Assembly (NCBI RefSeq): GCF_016746085.1 | Contig: NZ_JAERTZ010000018.1 | Coordinates: 339,869 to 403,868 of the forward strand | Direction of reading: 5' to 3' | DNA length: 64,000 bases | From: Zobellella iuensis | Lineage (GTDB): Bacteria; Pseudomonadota; Gammaproteobacteria; Enterobacterales; Aeromonadaceae | In this document: piece after piece, positions 57,527 to 64,000 of the stretch | How the letters are laid out: the number at the start of each line of letters is the position of its first letter | How positions within the stretch are numbered: the stretch's first letter is position 1 | Position numbers and translations under genes: made by a program | The notes under the pieces: model-generated | Told to the model about the DNA's origin: nothing | Database searches by the model: none | The model's input: only the letters and a program-made list of their open reading frames with translations

Positions 57527-58015
57527 TCACTCCGCCAGCCATTTGTACATCACCAGGGCGTCCACATAACCCAGGCGGGGATGATGGAAGGCCCCGGGCA
57601 ACCGGCCCACGGTGGCGAAGCCGAGCTTGCTCCACAGCCGCACCGCGCCCTCGTTGGTCGAGGCCACAAAGTTGAACTGCATGGCCCGGTAGCCGAGCGC
57701 CAGCGCCACCTGCTGGGAATGTTCGCACATGGCGCTGGCCAGCCCCCTGCCCCGCGCCGCCGCCGACACCATGTAGCCACAGTTGCACACGTGGCTGCCG
57801 GGGCCGGCCTGGTTGGTTTTGATGTAATAGGTGCCGAGGATGCGGCCTTCCTCCTCGGCCACGAAGGTCTGGCGCGGCAGCTCCAGCCACAGCTGGCGGG
57901 CCTGCTCGTAGCCGGTGTCCGGCGGGTAGGCGTAGGTGTCGCCGGCGGCGACGATGTCGCGGAAAATGGGCCAGATCTGCTCGAAATCGCCCGGAGTGGC
58001 TGCTCTGATATTCAT
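57527..58015 (-). CDS. GNAT-family N-acetyltransferase
   Basis: A 162-residue acetyltransferase starting MNIRAATPGDFEQIWPIFRDI; the CoA-binding loop is SAAARGRGLASAMCEHSQQVA and motif B is EGAVRLWSKLGFATVG. The ATG has no clear ribosome binding site. The upstream open frame is created by a REP element and is not coding. Confidence 0.87.
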   Translation of the reverse strand: MNIRAATPGDFEQIWPIFRDIVAAGDTYAYPPDTGYEQARQLWLELPRQTFVAEEEGRILGTYYIKTNQAGPGSHVCNCGYMVSAAARGRGLASAMCEHSQQVALALGYRAMQFNFVASTNEGAVRLWSKLGFATVGRLPGAFHHPRLGYVDALVMYKWLAE

Positions 58016-58053
58016 GGTTCGGTTTGTCGCAAAGTGAGTAATAAACGGATGTA

Positions 58054-58162
58054 TTGTCACTCCCGCTCGGCCCCTTGTCACTCCCGCGTGCCCCCTTGTC
58101 ACTCCCGCGAAGGCGGGAGCCCAGCGCAAATCGTCATGGATCTGCGCCTGCGCGGAGATGAC
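58054..58162. repeat. REP-type element with a 21-bp periodic part
   Basis: TTGTCACTCCCGC occurs at 58054, 58075 and 58096, exactly 21 bp apart. The last copy continues into the hairpin CTCCCGC-GAAG-GCGGGAG (58102-58119), and an imperfect second stem ends in ATGAC near 58162. The whole matches the common GTCA-CCCGC hairpin class of REP sequences. Confidence 0.8.
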
Positions 58163-58229
58163 CGCTAACACCAAGGAGGCCGGCAGCGACCAGGCTGGCG
58201 AAAATAAGGACGATGGACCTTCTCTGCAA

Positions 58230-58254
58230 ACGGCGGCGCCCCGGGCGCCGCCGT
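58230..58254 (-). terminator. Hairpin downstream of the DoxX-like gene
   Basis: ACGGCGGCGCC and GGCGCCGCCGT form a GC-rich stem, followed on the minus strand by TTTGC. It lies 14 bp after the DoxX-like stop. The T tract is short. Confidence 0.45.
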
Positions 58255-58267
58255 GGCAAAATCCGGC

Positions 58268-58663
58268 TCAGCGCCGGCCAGCGCGCAGGCAGTCCAGGCT
58301 CCAGCTGCCGCCACCGGCGAACACCAGGTAGAAGAAGGTAAAGCAGAACATAATGGCCAGCTCGCCGCCGTTGTTCAACGGCCAGAAATCCCGCGGGGCG
58401 TGGGCGATAAAGTAGGCGAAGGCCATCAACCCCGAGAGCACGAAGGCCACCGGCCGGGTGAACAGGCCGAGCAGCAGCAGGGCACCGCCGAACAGCTCCA
58501 GCACCCCGGCCACGCCGGAAAGCGAGAACAGATCGAACTCGCCCCGCGGGGCGGCGGGAAAGCCGAACAGTTTTTGCCCACCGTGCTGCATAAACAGAAA
58601 GGCGGACACCATGCGCACCACACTCAGCACCCGGGGGCGCCATGCATTGAGGAATTTTTCCAT
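58268..58663 (-). CDS. DoxX-family membrane protein
   Basis: A 131-residue protein with four membrane helices. RMVSAFLFMQHGGQKLFGF and GVAGVLELFGGALLLLGLFTRP are typical of DoxX proteins, some of which take part in redox or sulfur metabolism. The role here is unknown. CGGAG precedes the ATG. It lies just downstream of a degraded DHFR-like gene. Confidence 0.87.
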   Translation of the reverse strand: MEKFLNAWRPRVLSVVRMVSAFLFMQHGGQKLFGFPAAPRGEFDLFSLSGVAGVLELFGGALLLLGLFTRPVAFVLSGLMAFAYFIAHAPRDFWPLNNGGELAIMFCFTFFYLVFAGGGSWSLDCLRAGRR

Positions 58664-58665
58664 CT

Positions 58666-58977
58666 TTATTCTCCGTGTTGTGTTGTTATCAATATCGAAT
58701 TCAGGCCGCCATTGTAACGGCATAACTGGTACCGGACGAATCCCAATCTCCGTTTCCGGCCCATCACCAGCTTCCCTTCGCCATCCTGGCCGGTGAACCC
58801 CGCCGCCGAGAGATCCATGGCCTCATCCCAGTAGTTGAACATCCAGCCGCCGAGGGCAAAGCCGCCGGTCGGATCCTCCTCCGGCCCGCCGGGCGCCACC
58901 AGGATCACCCCATTCAACGCCACCCGAAAATGCCACGAGTTGCGCCGCTCTGAATAAGTAATTGGCGGGATACTCAT
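58666..58977 (-). pseudogene. Fragment of a DHFR/RibD-C-family protein
   Basis: The 103-codon frame contains LNGVILVAPGGPEEDPTGGF, then ALGGWMFNYWDEAM and KLVMGRK. These match the N-terminal third of RibD_C/dihydrofolate reductase-like proteins (LDGVMQAPGGPEED type). The normal continuation after GRKTY is missing and replaced by unrelated residues, and the first residues are atypical. The gene is thus truncated, and probably frameshifted. Its ATG overlaps the DinB-like stop. Confidence 0.65.
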
Positions 58978-59483
58978 AGGTCTGGCGGCTCATCGCGCAA
59001 GAATACGGGAAGATCCATGGTCGGCGGGCGGTTTCCCGACTCGTACAGCATGTCTGCAACATACCCACGGTGGTAGGTTTTATGATTGACGATGTGCAGC
59101 AGCATATCCCCACGGCTCATCGAGCCTGAACCACCGTCGACGAATTTAAAGGACATCACTTGTTCCAACGACTCCTCGCCCTGCTCATCTGCGTAGGCGA
59201 TATACCATTCATCCACCTGCCGTTGGGCGAGGCGCAGTTCGTCAAAGGAAGGGATGACTTCGAAATTACGCGAGCTAAGCCCATGCCCCTTACCTTCGAA
59301 ATGCGCCTTCCATATGAGATCAACGGCGTAGCTGTGGCTCAGTATTCCATTCATACCATTAGGGCGACCTGGCCTTGCTTCAAGCAGCAGTGCAACCGGC
59401 AGCTCGGACAACGCGCTGTAAAGGCGTGAATTTGCCCATGCGGTGTATCGAGTCAACATGCGTATATTTCGGGTAGCTGTCAT
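58974..59483 (-). CDS. DinB-family protein
   Basis: A 169-residue four-helix protein (LTRYTAWANSRLYSALSEL; GILSHSYAVDLIWKAHFEG; DMLLHIVNHKTYHRGYVADML). The three metal-ligand His positions of DinB/YfiT-like proteins (in GILSH, then H-x3-H) appear intact. Members are metal-dependent transferases or have unknown roles. AGGAG precedes the ATG. Pseudogene fragments flank it on both sides. Confidence 0.85.
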   Translation of the reverse strand: MTATRNIRMLTRYTAWANSRLYSALSELPVALLLEARPGRPNGMNGILSHSYAVDLIWKAHFEGKGHGLSSRNFEVIPSFDELRLAQRQVDEWYIAYADEQGEESLEQVMSFKFVDGGSGSMSRGDMLLHIVNHKTYHRGYVADMLYESGNRPPTMDLPVFLRDEPPDL

Positions 59484-59533
59484 TATTGTCTCCTGCCGTT
59501 TTTAAAGGCGGGCCCATGGCCGCCACCCTGCGG

Positions 59534-59742
59534 TTAGCCGAGGATATCGGCCCCTTTATGGCCTTCTGGCACACCCTGGACCAACAGCACCTCGCCCAAG
59601 GTATGCCGGGTGCGAAGGGGCCGAATCGCCCCATAGGCATCGGACTCGTACCAGCCCCTGTCGCGTCTATGCGCTGCAGGTACTCCTTTATCTCCGGGCC
59701 AAACCGGGTTTCGCGTATCACGGCAACAGCATATGCGGTCAT
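59534..59742 (-). pseudogene. DUF1330-family gene with internal deletion and frameshift
   Basis: The N-terminal part reads MTAYAVAVIRETRFGPEIKE and the C-terminal part, in another frame, reads WYESDAYGAIRPLRTRHTLG, then EVLLVQGVPEGHKGADILG and a stop. Both match DUF1330 proteins, but about 40 residues from the middle are missing and the two parts are out of frame (209 bases in total). The gene must be inactive. Confidence 0.75.
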
Positions 59743-59838
59743 CTCTGGCTCCAAGGGTATAGGGGTGGCGGTGTAGTCCGGCGCCTGCGTTAAAAGGCGC
59801 ACTGTGGCGAGTTTAGTTGAATGTTGGGTTGGGTGGCT

Positions 59839-59925
59839 TTATGGGAACGAAAACAGGTTGACGAGCAGCCCATTCGGGTCGGCAACCATAAAACGCCTCA
59901 TGCCAAAGCTTATTCGGCATGGCTC
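59839..59925 (-). pseudogene. C-terminal fragment of a VOC protein
   Basis: The frame encodes RISFGMRRFMVADPNGLLVN and ends LFSFP before TAA. This resembles the last strand region of glyoxalase/bleomycin-resistance proteins (RRFFVxDPDGxxVN). No N-terminal part is found in the adjacent DNA. Confidence 0.55.
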
Positions 59926-59952
59926 CTCCATTCACTGCATCATTTGCTGTGT

Positions 59953-60339
59953 TTATTTCTCGTACAACTCCAAAGGTAAACCATCTGGATCTTTAAAAAA
60001 GGTAAACCGCTTACCCGTAAACTCATCAACACGAATAGGCTCTACATCTATTCCATGTGTTCGTAATTCATCTGCAACAGATTCAACCGAGCTAACAACA
60101 AATGCCAAATGTCTTAAACCTTGAGCTTCGGGATTATTCACTCTAGGTGGAGGAGAAGGAAAAGAGAACAACTCGATTTGCCCACCATTTGGTAAAGCCA
60201 AGTCCAATTTATATGAATCTCGATTTTCTCGATAATTTTCCGCAAGGATCTTAAGACCCAAAATATCTGAATAAAATGCCTTGGACCGTTGAAAATCCGA
60301 GCAAATAATGGCCACATGATGAATACTTTCTAAATGCAC
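59953..60339 (-). CDS. VOC protein, YaeR/GloA2-like (gene cassette)
   Basis: A 128-residue VOC protein (HLESIHHVAIICSDFQRSKAF, split here at 20; GLRHLAFVVSSVESV; FFKDPDGLPLELYE). Metal ligands His and Glu sit in HHVAI, RHLAF and LELYE positions as in YaeR. The GTG start has GGAGAG upstream and gives the family N-terminus; a TTG at 60351 is less likely. Base composition is low in GC. It is the leftmost recognisable cassette of the array, with an attC-like site upstream of it. Confidence 0.85.
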   Translation of the reverse strand: MHLESIHHVAIICSDFQRSKAFYSDILGLKILAENYRENRDSYKLDLALPNGGQIELFSFPSPPPRVNNPEAQGLRHLAFVVSSVESVADELRTHGIDVEPIRVDEFTGKRFTFFKDPDGLPLELYEK

Positions 60340-60370
60340 AAAACTCTCCAATTCGATGAATTACTCGGGC

Positions 60371-60447
60371 TGCTAACGCCGCCAACAGCGGCCGAGCGCA
60401 GCGAGGTCCAGCCCCGTAGGGGCGATGCTGCTTGGCTTTGTTAGCAT
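60371..60447 (-). other. attC-like recombination site
   Basis: On the minus strand it starts GCTAACAAAGCC and ends GGCGGCGTTAGC, with a GC-rich internal hairpin (CCCCTACGGGGC). The terminal GCTAAC/GTTAGC pair and the imperfect dyad are those of integron attC sites. It lies just downstream of the 60453-60680 gene. Confidence 0.8.
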
Positions 60448-60452
60448 CTTAG

Positions 60453-60680
60453 TTACTCAGAACTTTCTATTGCTTCGATATGATTTTCTAAATCACTTCG
60501 CACCACAACTTTGAAACCTGCAAATACTTGTTCCCCTGGAAACATATTAATGCCTCCCATATTGATAAGAGTCCATACATCAGAGCTAATCTCCAAAAGA
60601 TCAGGCTCCTTACCTTTGGCTTTCAACTCTTCCGCTGACTTTAAAGCTCTTTTCATGCATTCAGTCACATATTCCGACAC
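60453..60680 (-). CDS. Small acidic cassette protein, unknown function
   Basis: A 75-residue protein (VSEYVTECMKRALKSAEELK; DLLEISSDVWTLINMGGINM; EHIEAIESSE-like acidic end). The family is not recognised. The GTG start has AAGGGGG eight bases upstream; a TTG start at 60704 gives 83 residues. It occupies its own cassette between two attC-like sites. Confidence 0.65.
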   Translation of the reverse strand: MSEYVTECMKRALKSAEELKAKGKEPDLLEISSDVWTLINMGGINMFPGEQVFAGFKVVVRSDLENHIEAIESSE

Positions 60681-60718
60681 TATCCCTACCCCCTTAATTT
60701 TCAATCACCTGATTTATG

Positions 60719-60822
60719 AGTGCTGACGCCCGCATAATAGGAAAAAAATAGTTGGCTAAAATTAGCAACGAAGGAGCAAAGCCAACTGTCTTTTGTCCTT
60801 GTTAATTCGCTTGTTAGCATGC
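60719..60822 (-). other. attC-like site downstream of the ATPase/DUF4435 pair
   Basis: On the minus strand it starts GCTAACAAGCG and ends GGGCGTCAGC, with a large dyad centred on GTTGGCT...AGCCAAC. The left triplet is GTC instead of the usual GTT. The stop codon of the DUF4435 gene is formed by the TAA of its first core site. Confidence 0.82.
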
Positions 60823-61683
60823 AGTTAATTCGATTTGGTGATTTGACAAAAATGCGTTTAGTTGTCTTGCCAAATTGGTATTAGCAAAGAATTCATGTCG
60901 GTAGCCTAAGCGAAGAGATGACTCCACTTTATTTTTATCCATATTTGTGTCTAAGGATGCCCACCTATTTCTATACACAATAGCAATAATATTGGTTAAA
61001 TCATGACCGCAGCACACCTGTAACTTGCAAGCACCTTTATTCTTATACTCTTGGATCTTATCTTTAAGAAATTCTTCGGTCACATTTTCACTTTTGGATT
61101 TACTTCTAAGAAATAATATCTGCAATAATGAATCTAAATCAAAATTAATTGAGAAGTTTGTAACATCAATAAACTCGTTGAAATTTAGGCCTCTAAATTT
61201 AAGGTTTAACTCTTCTGAGTAATTTATCCAACGTAGCAACCCTAAAGTGTAAGCAGCTTCAAATACCTTGTCAGATAGCTCAGCAGAAAACTGCTCCACT
61301 TTATCATTTGAAGAATATTCATTAATAAAGAATTCGAAAGATGGTGAATTTATCATTAACGTCTCTACATCATGATGATCAGTAATAAACACCGATATAT
61401 CTTCATAAGTATTGACAGAACCCGTTAAATGATCTTGATCAGCGTCACATATAGCTAGTATCTGTTCAGGAATTTCAACCGAAAGCTCTTTCATGACCTT
61501 TACTAAGTCTTTCTTTCCATCAATTGACTCAATCTTCAATCTATCGTGTTTCAAAAGCTTTCTAAATAAACGGGTGTCAGATTTACCCTCTACAATACAT
61601 ATTATTTTATCCTTATACAAAGGGTGATTGAAAAGCATTCTTATTTCATTTTTTTTATCATTTTCATCAATATAACTTCGCAT
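60814..61683 (-). CDS. DUF4435/TOPRIM protein, AriB-like (PARIS)
   Basis: A 289-residue protein. The N-terminal part carries a TOPRIM-like core: IICIVEGKSDTRLFRKLL (Glu), then ILAICDADQDHL (Asp-x-Asp), as in DUF4435 proteins. The remainder is helical. It starts in the stop codon of the ATPase gene (TAATG), the usual sign of a coupled pair. In PARIS, AriB is the DUF4435 effector held by the ATPase AriA and released by phage anti-restriction proteins; size and order agree. Low GC content and cassette location suggest transfer. Assignment to PARIS, rather than another ATPase/DUF4435 system, is inference. Confidence 0.78.
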   Translation of the reverse strand: MRSYIDENDKKNEIRMLFNHPLYKDKIICIVEGKSDTRLFRKLLKHDRLKIESIDGKKDLVKVMKELSVEIPEQILAICDADQDHLTGSVNTYEDISVFITDHHDVETLMINSPSFEFFINEYSSNDKVEQFSAELSDKVFEAAYTLGLLRWINYSEELNLKFRGLNFNEFIDVTNFSINFDLDSLLQILFLRSKSKSENVTEEFLKDKIQEYKNKGACKLQVCCGHDLTNIIAIVYRNRWASLDTNMDKNKVESSLRLGYRHEFFANTNLARQLNAFLSNHQIELTAC

Positions 61684-62993
61684 TAGGAAAGACCACCTTC
61701 CAAGTCAACGGTCAATTCCCATTTTCCATCGATAATTTGAGGAGAATGCGTTGCTATAACTACAGGCATATTTTGTATTTCAATTATTTCCTCTAGGTCT
61801 TTCAGAAATTCTTTTTGCCAAGCAACATGCAACGATATCTCTGGTTCATCGATCAACACCAAAACATTCTCTTTAGTTTTAAATATTAACTCGTATAACA
61901 AGACAACTTGATGCTGCTCCCCAGATGAAAGTTGAGTTAACTTCAGTGGTCGTTTTTCTTCGGTTTCGAAATGAAAACCTTTTTCAGCTTCTATTTTAAT
62001 TTTTTTGAATGACAGTCTTTTACTATTGAGAATCCTAGAAAATAACTCTATTTTTTTATATAAATTTTCATAAGGCTTTAGTTTTGCGTATGTGTCTTCA
62101 ACATATAGAGTTAAAACTTTTCTATCTTCATCTTTAATGTCATCCAACATTCGCATAGCAGGCAAATGCTGCTCTGAAGATAATAGATTAAAAGAAGACA
62201 ATTCAGCTCTTTTATTTTGTAAAGCTTGCAATTCATCTTTAAGTACCGATGCATCTTTTGACCTGAAGTTTCTGTCATTCGCAAGTAATCGAACAGGAAA
62301 TGTTGTATCTAACTGTTGAGAAACATGTGACGATTGAAAACCTGAATCTCTAATAAGTTCGGCTAGTTCAGCTGCATATTTTTCAATTGTATCTTCATAA
62401 CTTTGTTTTCGGCCTCGACTAGTACGATCAGCCTTTCTTTGTATAAGTCTTTGGTCTTGAACGAAGTGCGCGTTCAGAGAGTTACTGAAATCAATAAACC
62501 ATTGAGGATAGTTTTTAGAAGTGAATTCATTTGGCAAGTACTCCGCGAAATTTTCAATGACTTCTTCAAATGTATAAACTTCGTTTGTTCTATGATCTTC
62601 CCATTCCCTAGGTCCTACACGATGCAGGAATGGTACATGCATATCAATTACATGAGTTGACTGACTTTTCCTTGTAGATAACTCAAACTCCCTTGAGTAT
62701 TCATGAATTTCAGATTCATCACTATGACCAAGAGTAATAGAACGCGATCTTTCTTCATCATTGTTCTTTATAATCTCAAGGGTTCCATTTGATGTAAAAA
62801 GCTCGATAGAGCTAAACTGCAAATCACATAAGAAAGAAAGTTTTCGATTGAAGATCGAGTCTATGACTTTTAGACAGATCGTTTTTCCATAGCCATTTGG
62901 TGCTGTAACAATAGTTATATTTTCGTCTTTGAACTTTATGACATGGTTGAAATGACCGAAAAGGCCATTGATTAATAATTTTTTTAATTTCAC
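61683..62993 (-). CDS. ABC-type AAA ATPase, AriA-like (PARIS)
   Basis: A 436-residue ATPase of the SMC/ABC-like AAA15/AAA21 kind. Walker A is APNGYGKT (residues about 32-39), the ABC signature is LSSGEQ, Walker B is VLVLIDEPEISLH, and the switch His is in VIATHSPQII. The middle third is a helical insertion. The GTG start has AAGGGG upstream. It is overlapped by the DUF4435 gene and both lie in one integron cassette. AriA forms the scaffold that binds AriB in PARIS. Confidence 0.8.
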   Translation of the reverse strand: MKLKKLLINGLFGHFNHVIKFKDENITIVTAPNGYGKTICLKVIDSIFNRKLSFLCDLQFSSIELFTSNGTLEIIKNNDEERSRSITLGHSDESEIHEYSREFELSTRKSQSTHVIDMHVPFLHRVGPREWEDHRTNEVYTFEEVIENFAEYLPNEFTSKNYPQWFIDFSNSLNAHFVQDQRLIQRKADRTSRGRKQSYEDTIEKYAAELAELIRDSGFQSSHVSQQLDTTFPVRLLANDRNFRSKDASVLKDELQALQNKRAELSSFNLLSSEQHLPAMRMLDDIKDEDRKVLTLYVEDTYAKLKPYENLYKKIELFSRILNSKRLSFKKIKIEAEKGFHFETEEKRPLKLTQLSSGEQHQVVLLYELIFKTKENVLVLIDEPEISLHVAWQKEFLKDLEEIIEIQNMPVVIATHSPQIIDGKWELTVDLEGGLS

Positions 62994-63038
62994 ATTTGTC
63001 CCCTTAAGTTTGTGAATTAATCAGGTGCCAAATTTTGC

Positions 63039-63111
63039 ATGCTAACGGCTGCAGTTGCGGCAGGTGCGGAGTGCAACGGAGTACCTGTCCGACAACCTGC
63101 ACTGGTTAGTT
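63039..63111 (-). other. attC-like recombination site
   Basis: On the minus strand it starts ACTAACCAGTGCAGG and ends CTGCAGCCGTTAGCA. The internal dyad has CGGCAGGT-like arms. The stop codon of the two-TM protein gene (TAA, 63108-63106) lies within its first core site, as is common in cassettes. Confidence 0.8.
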
Positions 63112-63870
63112 GCTGTTGGAGATTGAGTCATATTTCTTCTGTATTTGATCTTCTTCCATTTTTTGGAAATTCTCGACTTTGAGCCTCAAAAAACCATCGG
63201 GATTCAACTTACAGTGATAGTGGTGATGCTCTTTCAAACGAGAGTCTTTTTCCCTTTCGATCTCCCTATCTGATTTTTCTTTTCGCCCCGTCATCTTTAA
63301 CCACTGCTGGTAGGCTTTCCAAAAACTATAAACCAGAGCAATTACCGATAGCCACACAGGGCTAAAGAACTCAAGTAGCGCAATCGCGGCAGGCACGACG
63401 ACTGACCAAACAATCAGTAATCTTTTCGCTGCTCGTATTGGCTTTAGGTTTTCTCGTGCTTGGGCACTGACTTCTTTCTGAGTTCTGTAGTTCAGGTCTG
63501 AGTATATTTCTATCAAATACCCTGGGTCCTGCAGCTCCTCTGGAAACTCTTCATCTTCAAGAAGCTCCCAGCGATAACGCAGCTTTTCTTCATCCATGAT
63601 AGCGGTGAGATGACTACAAGAACGGACTTTTTCAAGATCAATAAGATCGCCGCGCCTATCAAATGCACTAGCCATGACAGGTACTGGATACCGAGCGATC
63701 CACTTCCCGGCTAGATCCTCCAAGTCTGTGGCCACCTTCTCAGCTGCAACGTCAGAAACATATGTCACGGTGAGGGAGGCAAAGGGGACTGAACCAACAG
63801 GCGGAGAATACTCAAGAAAGTAGCTATCAGTCTTTTCGTTGATGTGATCGAAGTATATTTTTTCTACCAC
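63106..63870 (-). CDS. Cassette-encoded protein with two membrane helices, unknown
   Basis: A 254-residue protein. Residues 1-140 are soluble and acidic. Two hydrophobic helices follow (RLLIVWSVVVPAAIALLEFF; PVWLSVIALVYSFWKAYQQ), then a charged tail with KEHHHYHCKL and a coiled-coil-like end. No family is recognised. Start is GTG reading MVEKIYFDHINEK, with AAGG upstream. It fills one cassette between two attC-like sites. Confidence 0.68.
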   Translation of the reverse strand: MVEKIYFDHINEKTDSYFLEYSPPVGSVPFASLTVTYVSDVAAEKVATDLEDLAGKWIARYPVPVMASAFDRRGDLIDLEKVRSCSHLTAIMDEEKLRYRWELLEDEEFPEELQDPGYLIEIYSDLNYRTQKEVSAQARENLKPIRAAKRLLIVWSVVVPAAIALLEFFSPVWLSVIALVYSFWKAYQQWLKMTGRKEKSDREIEREKDSRLKEHHHYHCKLNPDGFLRLKVENFQKMEEDQIQKKYDSISNSN

Positions 63871-63889
63871 TATTCATGACCTTGTCTGG

Positions 63890-63993
63890 CAACTAACGCT
63901 CGCCTAACCGGCGAAAAATAGCAGGCTAAACTTAGCGACGAAGGAGCGCAGCCTGCTGTTTTGCGTCCTTTGGTTTAGGCGCTTGTTATAGCC
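63890..63993 (-). other. attC-like site at the right edge
   Basis: On the minus strand it starts TATAACAAGCGCC and ends GGCGAGCGTTAG, with a large dyad centred on CAGGCT...AGCCTG. It shares the central block TTAGC-ACGAAGGAGC with the site at 60719. The cassette that it ends lies beyond the window. Confidence 0.85.
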
Positions 63994-64000
63994 ACACACA

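Noticed and set aside
58054..58119. Possible CRISPR-like array of three repeats
   Set aside because: Repeats are only 13 bp at 21-bp spacing with near-constant spacers, and they lead into a REP hairpin; no cas genes are present.
58016..58174. N-terminal extension of the GNAT protein (AQIHDDLRWAPAFAGVT)
   Set aside because: This peptide is the typical translation of a REP element; the acetyltransferase family begins at MNIRAATPGD.
59057..59064. CAACATAC (complement GTATGTTG), a partial Ter core
   Set aside because: It lies inside the DinB-family coding sequence and only eight bases match, so chance is a sufficient explanation.
60371..63993. attC sites read in the plus direction
   Set aside because: All cassette genes and the canonical TAACAA-start and GCGTTAG-end of the sites are on the minus strand; stop codons of two genes are formed by the first core site in that direction.

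Overview
The window is 64 kb of chromosome from a high-GC gammaproteobacterium. The attenuated hisLGDCBHAFI operon, the yoaA-tsaB-fadD neighbourhood, pqiABC, aspC and a Tus homologue fit a marine or estuarine member of the Aeromonadales (Oceanimonas/Zobellella type). That placement is inference from gene content and base composition; no rRNA or other marker gene is present. The right-hand 4 kb (about 59.9-64 kb) is clearly poorer in GC and differs in gene style from the rest.

Left part (1-19 kb) is core metabolism: fadD (cut by the window edge), a small basic ORF, tsaB and the helicase gene yoaA on the minus strand; an AraC-type regulator divergent from a TPR protein and a DsrE-like protein; then the whole histidine operon with its promoter, 14-residue leader peptide, attenuator and 3' terminator. 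It is followed by tus (with a Ter-like site just before its start), a Bcr/CflA exporter behind a Fur-box-like palindrome, and aspC with a terminator.

The middle (19-41 kb) is rich in signalling. A minus-strand cluster runs cheY-like, cheC-like, PAS-PAS-GAF-GGDEF, hybrid histidine kinase, REC-EAL-GAF-GGDEF, with another GAF-PAS-GGDEF protein upstream. pqiABC and a membrane diguanylate cyclase follow, then an AraC/EamA divergent pair, an exported truncated haemoglobin, a coiled-coil stress protein, a lipoprotein with a possible sensor fold and a cytoplasmic multi-PAS chemoreceptor.

41-59 kb is accessory: a nitrilase-family hydrolase with PepSY protein, a potassium-channel gene coupled to a PD-(D/E)XK nuclease-like gene, a membrane chemoreceptor, an outer-membrane barrel, an RND efflux pair, a short MgtE-type transporter, several GNAT and VOC proteins, short palindromic repeats, and a strip of gene debris (DHFR/RibD-like, DUF1330 and VOC fragments).

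59.9-64 kb is a row of integron gene cassettes read on the minus strand, with four attC-like sites and no integrase in view. One cassette carries an overlapping pair, an ABC-type ATPase and a DUF4435/TOPRIM protein, with the architecture of the PARIS anti-phage system (AriA/AriB). This cassette and the channel-nuclease pair are the best candidates for defence-related biology.
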